Of a stretch of DNA of 57,550 nucleotides, positions 16,715 to 24,244 are shown one piece after another. Every line of letters begins with the position of its first letter. Position 1 is the first letter of the stretch. Source of the stretch: Loigolactobacillus zhaoyuanensis. Its GTDB lineage: Bacteria > Bacillota > Bacilli > Lactobacillales > Lactobacillaceae. The stretch spans positions 1 through 57,550 of the forward strand of contig NZ_RHOE01000011.1 of assembly GCF_003946385.1 (NCBI RefSeq), given 5' to 3'. The translations under genes were made by a program, and so were the position numbers. The notes below the pieces were generated by a model that was not told the DNA's origin, ran no database searches, and saw only the letters and a program-made list of their open reading frames with translations.

Positions 16715-17710
16715 TTAACCTCCAATTTGACTCATGTGACGCCATGTTGGGGCCTTGTTGACAACCTTATCAGCGTCCGCCATTGCCATTTCGTGGTTTA
16801 GCGGTTTGCTATCCAATACTTTCTGGATCAAACGCTGAAATTCCTCCTTATCCGGAATAGCTTGGCGAATATTGATTTCTTCGTCCCAGTATAGGCAAGC
16901 TTTTAAATAACCATCCGGCGTGATCCGCAGCCGATTGCAGGTCTCGCAAAATTTATTACTAATAGGGTGAATCAAACCAAAACTCCCTACAGCGTCCTTA
17001 ATTTTGAAGTTCTCTGACGGACCGTTACCCGTCAAGTCAATTGGATCATAAGCCAACCCATTTTCAGCACAAACATCGAACACGCTCTTTAAGCCAACGT
17101 ATTCCTTTTGCCACGTCTTTAATGGGTTGCCAATTGGCATGAACTCGATGAAACGAATATTAACGTTATGCGTGCGGGTATAATTCAAAAAATCGAGGAT
17201 CTCGTCATCATTTTGGCCTTTAATAACGACCACATTTAACTTGATCATGAAACCGAGGTCACTGGCAATTTGAATCCCTTTCAGCACTTGCTTAATGTTA
17301 CCACCGCGGGTGATTTTTTTGTAGCGTTCCGCATCGAAGGTATCCAAACTAATGTTAAGCCGCTGCAAACCAGCCTCCTTCAAGGCTGCTGCTTTGCGCG
17401 GTAAATACAAACCATTAGTGGTGGCGGAAATATCGTCGATCCCAGGAATCTCGTGCACACGCTGCACAATTTCAGCCACATCACTACGCAACAGTGGTTC
17501 GCCACCAGTAAAGCGGACTTTAGAAACGCCCATTTCAGCAAAATTTTCCACCATTTGGACGATCTCATCCTGCGACAAAACACGTTCACTTGGGAAAAAA
17601 GGTAAACCTTCCTTAGGCATACAATAAACGCAACGTAGCGGACAGCGATCAGTAATCGAGATCCGAACATAATTATGCAAGCGATCATAGCGATCGTATA
17701 ATTGTTTCAT
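16715..17710 (-). CDS. moaA: GTP 3',8-cyclase MoaA (radical SAM)
   Basis: 331 aa. The N-terminal radical SAM cluster motif is CPLRCVYC (Cys23, Cys27, Cys30). FTGGEPLLR binds SAM, and the C-terminal cluster ligands lie in FCETCNRLRITPDGYLKAC, which binds the GTP substrate. MoaA performs the first step of molybdopterin synthesis with MoaC, whose gene is on the other strand at 3447. The C-terminus lacks the usual terminal Gly-Gly at the very end but shows it as QIGG, so it is intact. ATG 17710 follows TAGGAGGC. A hairpin lies in the 77-base gap after moaD. Confidence 0.95.
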   Translation of the reverse strand: MKQLYDRYDRLHNYVRISITDRCPLRCVYCMPKEGLPFFPSERVLSQDEIVQMVENFAEMGVSKVRFTGGEPLLRSDVAEIVQRVHEIPGIDDISATTNGLYLPRKAAALKEAGLQRLNISLDTFDAERYKKITRGGNIKQVLKGIQIASDLGFMIKLNVVVIKGQNDDEILDFLNYTRTHNVNIRFIEFMPIGNPLKTWQKEYVGLKSVFDVCAENGLAYDPIDLTGNGPSENFKIKDAVGSFGLIHPISNKFCETCNRLRITPDGYLKACLYWDEEINIRQAIPDKEEFQRLIQKVLDSKPLNHEMAMADADKVVNKAPTWRHMSQIGG

Positions 17711-17743
17711 GAAAAAGCCTCCTAAATCAGTTGACGTACTCAC

Positions 17744-17772
17744 GCGTGTTTAAACCAATGCTTTTCAAACAC
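17744..17772 (-). other. Hairpin between moaD and moaA
   Basis: On the minus strand CGTGTTTGAA and TTTAAACACG pair over ten positions (one G-T) around a nine-base loop. No T run follows, so it is not a standard terminator; it may be a processing, stability or attenuation structure in the operon transcript. Confidence 0.5.
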
Positions 17773-17787
17773 GTTCCGACATTTATG

Positions 17788-18036
17788 TTAACCACCACTT
17801 ACCGGTGGAATTAGAGCGATCTCAGTAACTTCGCTAGGGGCAAACTGCTCCTCGCTGACAAACGTTTGGTTGATTGCAACTAGACAGTCGGCTAAAACAC
17901 TGGCAGTTTGCGGATATTGCGCCCGCAATGCTGTCTTAACTGCGGCGGCCGTAATTGGTGCGGTAAGCGTCAATTGAACTTCGCTATGGCCAATTTGTTC
18001 AGCTAAAATAGCGAATAGCTTAACGTTAAACATCAT
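17788..18036 (-). CDS. moaD: Molybdopterin synthase small subunit MoaD
   Basis: 82 aa ubiquitin-fold protein ending in PPVSGG. The terminal Gly-Gly is activated by MoeB and carries the sulfur that MoaE inserts into the pterin. VKLFAILAEQIG and ALIPPVSGG are family landmarks. The gene overlaps the moaE end by 11 bases, consistent with equal synthesis of the two subunits. Confidence 0.93.
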   Translation of the reverse strand: MMFNVKLFAILAEQIGHSEVQLTLTAPITAAAVKTALRAQYPQTASVLADCLVAINQTFVSEEQFAPSEVTEIALIPPVSGG

Positions 18037-18439
18037 TCAAGCCTCCCCAACGAATCTTGTCGGTGTCAAATTCTTTCTTCCAAATCGGCACTTGTTTTTT
18101 GACCGTATCGATCAGGTATTCACACCACTTAAAGGCTTCACCACGGTGTGCGGCAGCAACGCCTACAAAAACGGCCTCGTCGGTTAGCTCAAGCTGGCCG
18201 ACGCGATGAACGATCACCACGTTGGCCCCTTTTGCTTCAATTGCGACAGCTAACTTAGTCATTTCTTTCAGCGCCATTTCGGTGTACGCCGTATATTCAA
18301 GTGACTGGGTTTCGATTTCATCAGTCCATTGACGAACGGTTCCCACAAAGGTAACGATTCCGCCAAATTCTGGCGCTTTTAGTTTTTCATACAGCGCTTG
18401 GACATCTAGTGGTTGCGCTGCGATGGCAACATAATGCAC
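18026..18439 (-). CDS. moaE: Molybdopterin synthase large subunit MoaE
   Basis: 137 aa when started at GTG 18439, which has GAGG seven bases upstream; the frame could extend to 18490 but without a ribosome site. GGIVTFVGTVRQWTD, the HRVGQLELTDEAVFVGVAAAHRGEAF block and the C-terminal PIWKKEFDTDKIRWG (with the active-site lysines) define MoaE. It converts cyclic pyranopterin monophosphate to molybdopterin using MoaD thiocarboxylate. First gene of the operon moaE-moaD-moaA-narK, behind a promoter with an NreC-like palindrome. Confidence 0.92.
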   Translation of the reverse strand: MHYVAIAAQPLDVQALYEKLKAPEFGGIVTFVGTVRQWTDEIETQSLEYTAYTEMALKEMTKLAVAIEAKGANVVIVHRVGQLELTDEAVFVGVAAAHRGEAFKWCEYLIDTVKKQVPIWKKEFDTDKIRWGGLNDV

Positions 18440-18480
18440 GGCGTTTACCTCACTTTTACCATTCAAACAAGAATGTGCAG

Positions 18481-18546
18481 ATTTTATCATTTGATATTGT
18501 CAGTATGGCAGAGGTTGTGCGCGATTTAAATTAGTCAATTCCCTAA
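18481..18546 (-). promoter_or_regulatory. Upstream region of moaEDA-narK with NreC-like palindrome
   Basis: TTAGTCAATTCCCTAA at 18531-18546 matches TTAGGG-N4-CCCTAA at ten of twelve arm positions. A possible -10 box, TAAAAT on the minus strand (18481-18486), lies 55 bases downstream, and no good -35 is seen, which suits an activator-dependent promoter. Confidence 0.45.
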
Positions 18547-18614
18547 TAAGCATCGAGTTTTTTAACTGTTACACTTAGTTTAAGGTAAATTTATAAGAAA
18601 AGAAGGTCAAAATT

Positions 18615-19634
18615 ATTCAAAAAAAAGCGCTAAAAATTAATCAGCATTTATTAGGCCTGAGCATCATGCTATTAATTTTTGTCGCGCTGGCCGCATTAGG
18701 TGTTGGGCGCTACCCAGTTGCACCCAGCACTATTCTGCAATTTGTGCTGCATCCACTACATTTAGCTGCCGCAGTCGATCCAACCGATCAGCAAGTTTTA
18801 CTTGAATTACGCTTGCCGCGGATCATTGCCGCCGCCATCATTGGGGCCGCGTTAGCAATTTCTGGGACTGCCTTTCAGGCTATTTTTCATAACCCACTAG
18901 TTTCGCCTGATCTGTTAGGCGTTTCTAATGGCGCTGCAGCTGGGGCCGCATTCGCAATTATTTTAGGTTATCACTCAGCGGGCATTCAAGTCAGTGCGTT
19001 TATCGGCGGCTTATTGGCAGTGAGCGCCGCCATCACGATCCAACACCTGCTCCACACTCGTGGTAGTCTGACCCTTGTTCTGGCCGGCATTATTATCAGT
19101 GGTTTTATGCAAGCAATCATTGGCCTATTGAAATACCTGGCTGATCCCGACCAGCAGCTACCGAGCATTACTTATTGGCAATTAGGCAGTCTAGAAAAAG
19201 TTACCCTCACAAATCTAGGTTTAAACTTACCTACCTTATTAATTGCTGGGATCGTCCTCTATGCTTTACGCTGGCGGCTTAATTTACTTAGCTTGAACCA
19301 ATTAGAAGCCACTACCCTAGGCGCTAACCTGCGTTTAGAACAAGGTGTTGTTATTTTATGCGCCACGGTGCTGACAGCCAGCGCGGTCTGCCTCAGCGGC
19401 ACGATCGGCTGGATCGGCTTAGTGATTCCCCACGCTGCCCGCCTAGTAAACGGTCAGAATAATGCTAAATCATTACCCTTAGCCGCCGTGTTCGGTGCAA
19501 TTTTCTTGTTGCTACTAGATAGTCTTGCGCGAACCGTCAGCGCCGGCGAAATTCCATTAGGGATCTTAACTGGCTTTATCGGCACGCCGCTGTTTGTCTG
19601 GTTATTATTGAAGAAACGGGTGACCTTATCATGA
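18615..19634 (+). CDS. FecCD/BtuC-family ABC importer permease
   Basis: About 339 aa. The family signatures are LRLPRIIAAAIIGAALAISG near the N-terminus, NPLVSPDLLGVSNGAA and the ATPase-contact loop GTIGWIGLVIPHAARLVNG. Ten membrane helices are expected. The first ATG (18666) has no ribosome site and would cut off the basic tail before helix 1; AGAAGG at 18601-18606 instead points to an ATT start near 18612-18615 (reading QKKALKINQHLLG). The ATPase gene overlaps by four bases. This class carries iron chelates, cobalamin or, in the MolB type, molybdate. Only the context suggests molybdate here. Confidence 0.8.
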   Translation: MQKKALKINQHLLGLSIMLLIFVALAALGVGRYPVAPSTILQFVLHPLHLAAAVDPTDQQVLLELRLPRIIAAAIIGAALAISGTAFQAIFHNPLVSPDLLGVSNGAAAGAAFAIILGYHSAGIQVSAFIGGLLAVSAAITIQHLLHTRGSLTLVLAGIIISGFMQAIIGLLKYLADPDQQLPSITYWQLGSLEKVTLTNLGLNLPTLLIAGIVLYALRWRLNLLSLNQLEATTLGANLRLEQGVVILCATVLTASAVCLSGTIGWIGLVIPHAARLVNGQNNAKSLPLAAVFGAIFLLLLDSLARTVSAGEIPLGILTGFIGTPLFVWLLLKKRVTLS

Positions 19635-20437
19635 CCGAGCTAACTGCTAAAGGACTAAGTTTTGGATATGCAAAAACACCGCTATTTAGCGATATTGATT
19701 TCCAATTACATAGCGGTCAAATCCATTGCATCCTCGGTCCCAATGGCGTCGGTAAATCGACCTTATTGAATTGTTTAGCCGGTGTTTATCGGCCAACAAG
19801 TGGCGCCATCATGCTCGATGATCAACCGTTAGCCAAAGTCACCCCCGCTGCTCGGGCCCGTAAAATTGCCTACGTCCCGCAAATGAGTAGCGAACGCACG
19901 CCAGTCTCCTTTAGCTTGCGCGACTATGTTTTATTAGGCCGTGCGCCTTATCTGGGCTTGTTAGCCGCACCTAGTCAGCGTGATATTGCTCAAGCCGATA
20001 AGTTGCTACAGCGCTTTGGCTTAGCCGCACGGGCTGAAAATAGTTATTCAGCCGTTAGCGGTGGTCAGCAGCAACTGGCCAGTATTGTCCGTGCCTTGCT
20101 ACAGGAACCAGCACTGATTATTTTTGATGAGCCAACTTCTGCTTTAGATGTGGCCAATCAGGTGCGCGTCTTGCAATTGATCCGCCAGTTAGCGCACGAT
20201 GGTTATGGGATCGTACTAACCACGCACGATCCCAACCAAGCCCTTCTACTAAATGATCAGGTCAGTACGTTAGCCCAAGACGGCCGATGGCATAGTGGTG
20301 CCGCCGCAAATATCTTGACCAGTGAAAATCTCAGTCAAGTTTACCAGCTGCCCCTGCAAGTCATCGAACTGCCTGATAGTCATCAAAAGACTTGTATCGT
20401 TGATCAAGCCGCATTTAGGAGCCTGCAGGGTGACTAG
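19631..20437 (+). CDS. ABC importer ATP-binding protein (FecE/BtuD type)
   Basis: 268 aa. Walker A GPNGVGKST, Q-loop in VPQMSSERTPV, signature AVSGGQQQLASIVRAL, Walker B LIIFDEPTSALD and the switch His in LTTHDPNQAL are all intact. It energises the permease encoded directly upstream, with a four-base overlap. The C-terminal extension LPDSHQKTCIVDQAAFRSL is short and not a known domain. The substrate follows that of the binding protein, encoded 69 bases downstream. Confidence 0.9.
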   Translation: MTELTAKGLSFGYAKTPLFSDIDFQLHSGQIHCILGPNGVGKSTLLNCLAGVYRPTSGAIMLDDQPLAKVTPAARARKIAYVPQMSSERTPVSFSLRDYVLLGRAPYLGLLAAPSQRDIAQADKLLQRFGLAARAENSYSAVSGGQQQLASIVRALLQEPALIIFDEPTSALDVANQVRVLQLIRQLAHDGYGIVLTTHDPNQALLLNDQVSTLAQDGRWHSGAAANILTSENLSQVYQLPLQVIELPDSHQKTCIVDQAAFRSLQGD

Positions 20438-20506
20438 ATTTGGTTTGATCTGCTTTTTTAGTACGTTTAGTGCTACACCACTCTAAGCTAAGCAAAGGAG
20501 ATCCGC

Positions 20507-21547
20507 ATGAAAATTTGGAAAAAATACGCCGTCGTTATTGGTTTACTTTTAACAACGACGCTGGCAACGGCTGCACCGGCTCAAGCGGCCAGCACGCACA
20601 GCGTCACTGACCTCACCGGCACCGCGATCAAGCTCCCCAAAAACGTCGATCGAGTAGCCGATCTATGGCACGCCAATAATCAAGTCGTTTTATTGTTAAA
20701 TGGTCAAAAAAAGTTGGTGGCAACCACTGATACAATCAAAAAAATGCCTTGGTTCACCAAAGTCTTTCCCGCCATCAAAAGCGTCACTTCCCCTTTCAGC
20801 GGCGATGATCTACAAACTGAGGAATTATTGAAGTTAAAACCTGACGTTGTCCTAACTGCTGATGCCGCCCAAGCAGAACAAGCCACTAAAGCTGGCATCC
20901 CGGCGGTGAACCTAATGTATCAAGATTTCGCTGGACTTAAGAAGTCAGTTAAAGTCACGGCGCAAGTCCTTGGTGGTACGGCGCCAAGTATCGCTAAAAC
21001 TTATACTAAGGAATTAAATGGCAATATTAGTTATGTTGCTCAGCAACTCAAAAATAGCACGACCAAGCCTAAAGTCTTGCACATTGTCAATTCGCAAGAT
21101 TTATTAAAAGTCGATGGTCGTGATACGATCGTTGATGAATGGATCAAGTTAAGCGGTGGCCGAAACGCCTTGACCACTAAAGGTAATATGATCGAAGTGA
21201 CAGCCGAACAAGTTGTCGCCGCTAATCCTGATGTGATCATTATCGGCAGCACAACCAGTAAAGCTGCCCTGAAAACATTGCGCGCTGATTCTCGTTTTGC
21301 TAGCTTAAAAGCAGTCAAAGCCGGGCACGTTTATGGCAATCCACAAGGAACATTTGCTTGGGATCGCTATAGCGCTGAAGAATCCCTGCAAGTTTTGTGG
21401 GCGGCTAAAAAGTTGCACCCCGCACAATTCAAGCAACTTGATATGACTGAAAAGACGCAACAATTCTATCAAAAGTATTATCACTACAATTTAAGTCAAG
21501 CCGATGCCAAGCGCATCTTAGCTGGCGAGAATCCAACAGCAAAATAA
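20507..21547 (+). CDS. ABC importer substrate-binding protein (FecB/TroA-like), without lipobox
   Basis: 346 aa. Residues 1-28 are a signal peptide (KKYAVVIGLLLTTTLATA, cleavage probably after AQA). The rest is a helical-backbone binding protein: VTDLTGTAIKLP, LLKLKPDVVLT, and DVIIIGS mark the two lobes. Unlike most Gram-positive binding proteins, no lipobox cysteine is present, so it should be released or held only by its permease. The gene follows the permease and ATPase genes with its own AAAGGAGAT site, and a strong terminator closes the unit. Substrate is unproven; molybdate or tungstate is suggested by surrounding cofactor genes, iron chelates by family majority. Confidence 0.82.
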   Translation: MKIWKKYAVVIGLLLTTTLATAAPAQAASTHSVTDLTGTAIKLPKNVDRVADLWHANNQVVLLLNGQKKLVATTDTIKKMPWFTKVFPAIKSVTSPFSGDDLQTEELLKLKPDVVLTADAAQAEQATKAGIPAVNLMYQDFAGLKKSVKVTAQVLGGTAPSIAKTYTKELNGNISYVAQQLKNSTTKPKVLHIVNSQDLLKVDGRDTIVDEWIKLSGGRNALTTKGNMIEVTAEQVVAANPDVIIIGSTTSKAALKTLRADSRFASLKAVKAGHVYGNPQGTFAWDRYSAEESLQVLWAAKKLHPAQFKQLDMTEKTQQFYQKYYHYNLSQADAKRILAGENPTAK

Positions 21548-21551
21548 AAAG

Positions 21552-21596
21552 CCATGCTTAAGTTAGTTTTTCCCCTAACTTAAGCATGGTTTTTTT
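21552..21596. terminator. Intrinsic terminator shared by the ABC operon and the convergent SGNH gene
   Basis: CCATGCTTAAGTTAG and CTAACTTAAGCATGG form a perfect 15-base stem with an eight-base loop, followed by seven T (plus strand) and preceded by A residues for the minus direction. Confidence 0.92.
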
Positions 21597-22200
21597 AATG
21601 GATTTTCACAAAATCATCGATCAAATGTGCAATTGCTAATTGGCCGGCATCATTCGGATGGAGCGTATCTAAACTGTACCGTTCCGCCAAAGATGGTGTC
21701 GCAAAATTCAGCCAGCTGTGATACAAACTTAAATGTGGTACCGCATAGGCCGCCGTTACTTGTGCGATCGCCTGCTCGTAATCGGCTTGCTGAAGTCCAA
21801 ACTGATTGGTGGCTGGAAAAAAATCAGTACCGATCCGCACATGGGAAATGAAATAAACAGCAGTTTGCGGATGCTCCCGCGATATACTCCGTAATAGCTG
21901 ATCGAGCGCACCATAAAATGTCGTGTTCAAAGTGTCACCAAAACGCCCCAGCGGCTGGCTACGGCCAAAGTCATTGATGCCACCATAAATCGTTAGCAGA
22001 TCACAATCATCTGGAATCATGCGACTGCGCGCTGCCATTGAATCAAATTCTGCGCAGACCGTTGAACCAGAAACTGCCAACAAACTTGTTTTAGCTGGTT
22101 GCCACCATTCGACAAGCCAATCCTGATACCATTTACTCACTAACTGATTACGTCGATCGGTGATACTGTCACCTAATGCGCAATAATGTTGAATCTGCAC
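21595..22200 (-). CDS. SGNH/GDSL-family hydrolase
   Basis: 201 aa. The catalytic serine block is ALGDSITDRRNQ, the Gly/Asn oxyanion block YGGINDFGRS and the Asp-His block DTLHPNDAGQLAI, so all four SGNH blocks are present. There is no signal peptide, so it is an intracellular esterase or deacylase of unknown substrate. GTG 22200 follows GGAGGTGAG; the longer frame to 22215 starts inside that ribosome site. Convergent with the ABC importer genes. Confidence 0.85.
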   Translation of the reverse strand: MQIQHYCALGDSITDRRNQLVSKWYQDWLVEWWQPAKTSLLAVSGSTVCAEFDSMAARSRMIPDDCDLLTIYGGINDFGRSQPLGRFGDTLNTTFYGALDQLLRSISREHPQTAVYFISHVRIGTDFFPATNQFGLQQADYEQAIAQVTAAYAVPHLSLYHSWLNFATPSLAERYSLDTLHPNDAGQLAIAHLIDDFVKIH

Positions 22201-22217
22201 CAAACTCACCTCCAATC

Positions 22218-22247
22218 AAAAAAAAGGCGCTAGCACTAGGCTAACGG
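22218..22247 (-). terminator. Terminator after the DyP peroxidase gene
   Basis: On the minus strand CGTTAGC and GCTAGCG pair around CTAGT (one G-T pair) and eight T follow. Confidence 0.65.
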
Positions 22248-22260
22248 CTTCAATCGTTAC

Positions 22261-23196
22261 TTACAGTTCGCCTTCACCGATCTGATCTAAAACTGTTTTT
22301 GATGGGACAAAGAACAACGCTCCAGTAATTGGCGTGCTGAAGTCCAGTAGTCGATCACTATTGGTTAGCATGCTGGTCAGCATCCGCTTAGTAATTGCCC
22401 ATTCACGCGCGTAAGCAATAAAATAAGTTCCGGTGACGCCTTGGTCCGAATAAGGAACGTTCATGCGCACAATTTTATGCTCAACGCCATTTTCATTATC
22501 TTGGGAAACCACATTATGGGCATTTTTAGCTTTTTCATCATCGGCTAATTCTAAATCAGAATATTTTTTACGGCCGATCGCTTTTTCTTGCTCTTCGGTT
22601 TTTAAAGCCTTCCAAGCTTCCATATTGTGGATATATTTTTGCGCAAAAGCGTATGAACCATTGATGAATTCAGGATCTTCATCGCCGATCAGTGCATAAT
22701 CTGCGCCTTCAACTTCTGCTGGATTTTCAGTGCCGTCAACGAAACCAATGATCGCGCGGCCTTCAAAATAACGGAAACCGTGCGTTTCATCAAGGACGGT
22801 CGTTGCCGCCTGAATGAAGCTGCCAAATTGATCCATCACTTCATAAGTAATTGCTTCATTATGTGCGCGGACATGAAAGAAAAGATCGCCGCCAGTTGCC
22901 GGCGCCGTATATTTCGGCCCTTCGATCGTTGTGAATTCTTCCAGTTCTTTTGGTCGTGGCGCATTGGGGAATAAGTAAGTCCACGCTGCAGCGCTTAAGC
23001 CAAAGGTTACACTTAAACGGCCTTCGGGGTACCGAATATTCATACTATTGATCACAGACTGCATATTAGTAGCTAAAGCTTGCACTGCCGCTAATTCTTG
23101 CGCCTGATCGGCACGTTTCAACAGTAATGTTTCAAAAATAATACTTTCGCCAACATCTTTATAAACTGCTTGGGCATCACGAACGTTAATTGGCAT
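22261..23196 (-). CDS. DyP-type (dye-decolourising) haem peroxidase
   Basis: 311 aa. The hallmark GFVDGTENP contains the catalytic Asp of the GxxDG motif; the distal Arg and proximal His regions lie in the C-terminal half (GTYFIAYAREWAITKRML and nearby). No Tat or Sec signal is seen, so the enzyme is cytoplasmic and not the EfeB type. It needs haem, which in lactobacilli is usually taken from the medium, matching a lifestyle with haem-dependent nitrate reductase. The promoter has a Fur/PerR-like palindrome at its start point, suggesting control by iron or peroxide. Confidence 0.88.
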   Translation of the reverse strand: MPINVRDAQAVYKDVGESIIFETLLLKRADQAQELAAVQALATNMQSVINSMNIRYPEGRLSVTFGLSAAAWTYLFPNAPRPKELEEFTTIEGPKYTAPATGGDLFFHVRAHNEAITYEVMDQFGSFIQAATTVLDETHGFRYFEGRAIIGFVDGTENPAEVEGADYALIGDEDPEFINGSYAFAQKYIHNMEAWKALKTEEQEKAIGRKKYSDLELADDEKAKNAHNVVSQDNENGVEHKIVRMNVPYSDQGVTGTYFIAYAREWAITKRMLTSMLTNSDRLLDFSTPITGALFFVPSKTVLDQIGEGEL

Positions 23197-23231
23197 TGAT
23201 GATCCTTCTTCCTGTCAATAATTATTATCTA

Positions 23232-23281
23232 ATTAGATTGATTCTAATATGGATTATACGCAATTTTGCCTAATTTGTAAA
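23232..23281 (-). promoter_or_regulatory. DyP peroxidase promoter with Fur/PerR-like box
   Basis: On the minus strand TTTACA (23276-23281), 17 bases and TATAAT (23253-23258) form a near-consensus promoter. ATTAGATTGATTCTAAT at 23232-23248, a dyad of eight-base arms with one mismatch and one central base, covers the transcription start, the usual place for a repressor of the Fur family. Confidence 0.7.
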
Positions 23282-23291
23282 AAAATTGTAC

Positions 23292-23332
23292 CAAAAAAGT
23301 TGTGCCAGCCATTTTGACCAGCACAACTTTTT
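23292..23332 (-). terminator. Terminator at the end of the PDRP gene
   Basis: AAAAAAGTTGTGC and GCACAACTTTTTT form a perfect 13-base stem that begins at the PDRP stop codon. The A/T ends make it work in both directions. Confidence 0.85.
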
Positions 23333-24114
23333 TAGCGATCCATAATTAGCGCGGCGGTTTCTTCCACCGAACGCTCAGTCGTGTCGATCGGCGTAATTTG
23401 TAACTGTGCAAAAATCTCCGTCGCATAAGCGAGCTCTTTTTCAATCGCAGCCACATCTGTATAGTAGTTATCCGCGCTTAATCCTAGCGCAGTCATACGC
23501 GTCTGACGGACTTTTTGCAGCCGCTGCGGACTAATGATCAAGCCGACTAACTTTTCCTTAGGCAATTGATAAACTGCTGGATCTAACGGATTATTCGGCA
23601 ATAACGGAATATTAGCTACCTTCAAGCGCTGTTCCGCCAGGTAGAGACTGACCGGCGTTTTAGACGTCCGTGAAACGCCGAGGATCACTAAATCGGCCTT
23701 GGCTAACGTTTGTAATCCTTGACCATCATCATGAGCCACCGCAAAGTCCAACGCAGCGACCTTTTTGAAATAATCCGTATTGATCGTATGCAGCATCCCT
23801 GGCTGCGCCAATGGTGCCATGTTCGTTTGTGCTGTGAGCACTTGCATCAAAGGCGACATATAATCGATCAATGGCAAGTCATGCGCAGTGGTAAACTTTT
23901 GGGCTGCGGCTGCTAATTCAGGCGCAACAAAAGTAATGGCTACAACAGCTTGTTCAGCCGCCGCATCTTGCATAATTGGCGTCAACTCAGCCTCTGTGGT
24001 CACAAACGAATAGGTTCGAATCACTGGCTTAAGTTGCGGATATTGTAATAAAGTCGCCTGCACAATACGCTGAGCTGTTTCCCCAACTGCATCCGAAATA
24101 ATATAAATAATCAC
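23332..24114 (-). CDS. Pyruvate, phosphate dikinase regulatory protein (PDRP, DUF299)
   Basis: 260 aa when started at GTG 24114, which has TAGGAAG upstream; ATG 24150 is an alternative with a weaker site. It begins IIYIISDAVGETAQR, and the P-loop-like GVSRTSKTPVSLYLA lies near residue 140, both typical of the bifunctional kinase/phosphorylase that inactivates PPDK by ADP-dependent threonine phosphorylation and reactivates it with phosphate. It is downstream of ccpN and ppdK on the same strand; ccpN next to this gene is also known in Bacillus (ccpN-yqfL). Confidence 0.88.
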   Translation of the reverse strand: MIIYIISDAVGETAQRIVQATLLQYPQLKPVIRTYSFVTTEAELTPIMQDAAAEQAVVAITFVAPELAAAAQKFTTAHDLPLIDYMSPLMQVLTAQTNMAPLAQPGMLHTINTDYFKKVAALDFAVAHDDGQGLQTLAKADLVILGVSRTSKTPVSLYLAEQRLKVANIPLLPNNPLDPAVYQLPKEKLVGLIISPQRLQKVRQTRMTALGLSADNYYTDVAAIEKELAYATEIFAQLQITPIDTTERSVEETAALIMDR

Positions 24115-24244
24115 GACGTCACTTCCTACTTCATAAATATGGTTGCTCATTGGCCCCAGCCATTAATAAACGTAGCTGATACAACGCTTGGTCAGGTGTA
24201 TAAACACAAGCCCATTTCAACATTCAGCGACACTTTCAAGACAC

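Noticed and set aside
17711-17787. Molybdenum cofactor riboswitch before moaA
   Set aside because: Only a simple hairpin is present in a 77-base gap; the large conserved Moco RNA fold does not fit.
18481-18510. FNR/Flp-like dyad in TTTGATATTGTCAGT upstream of moaE
   Set aside because: The half-sites are out of register with TTGAT-N4-ATCAA; only three-base arms remain.
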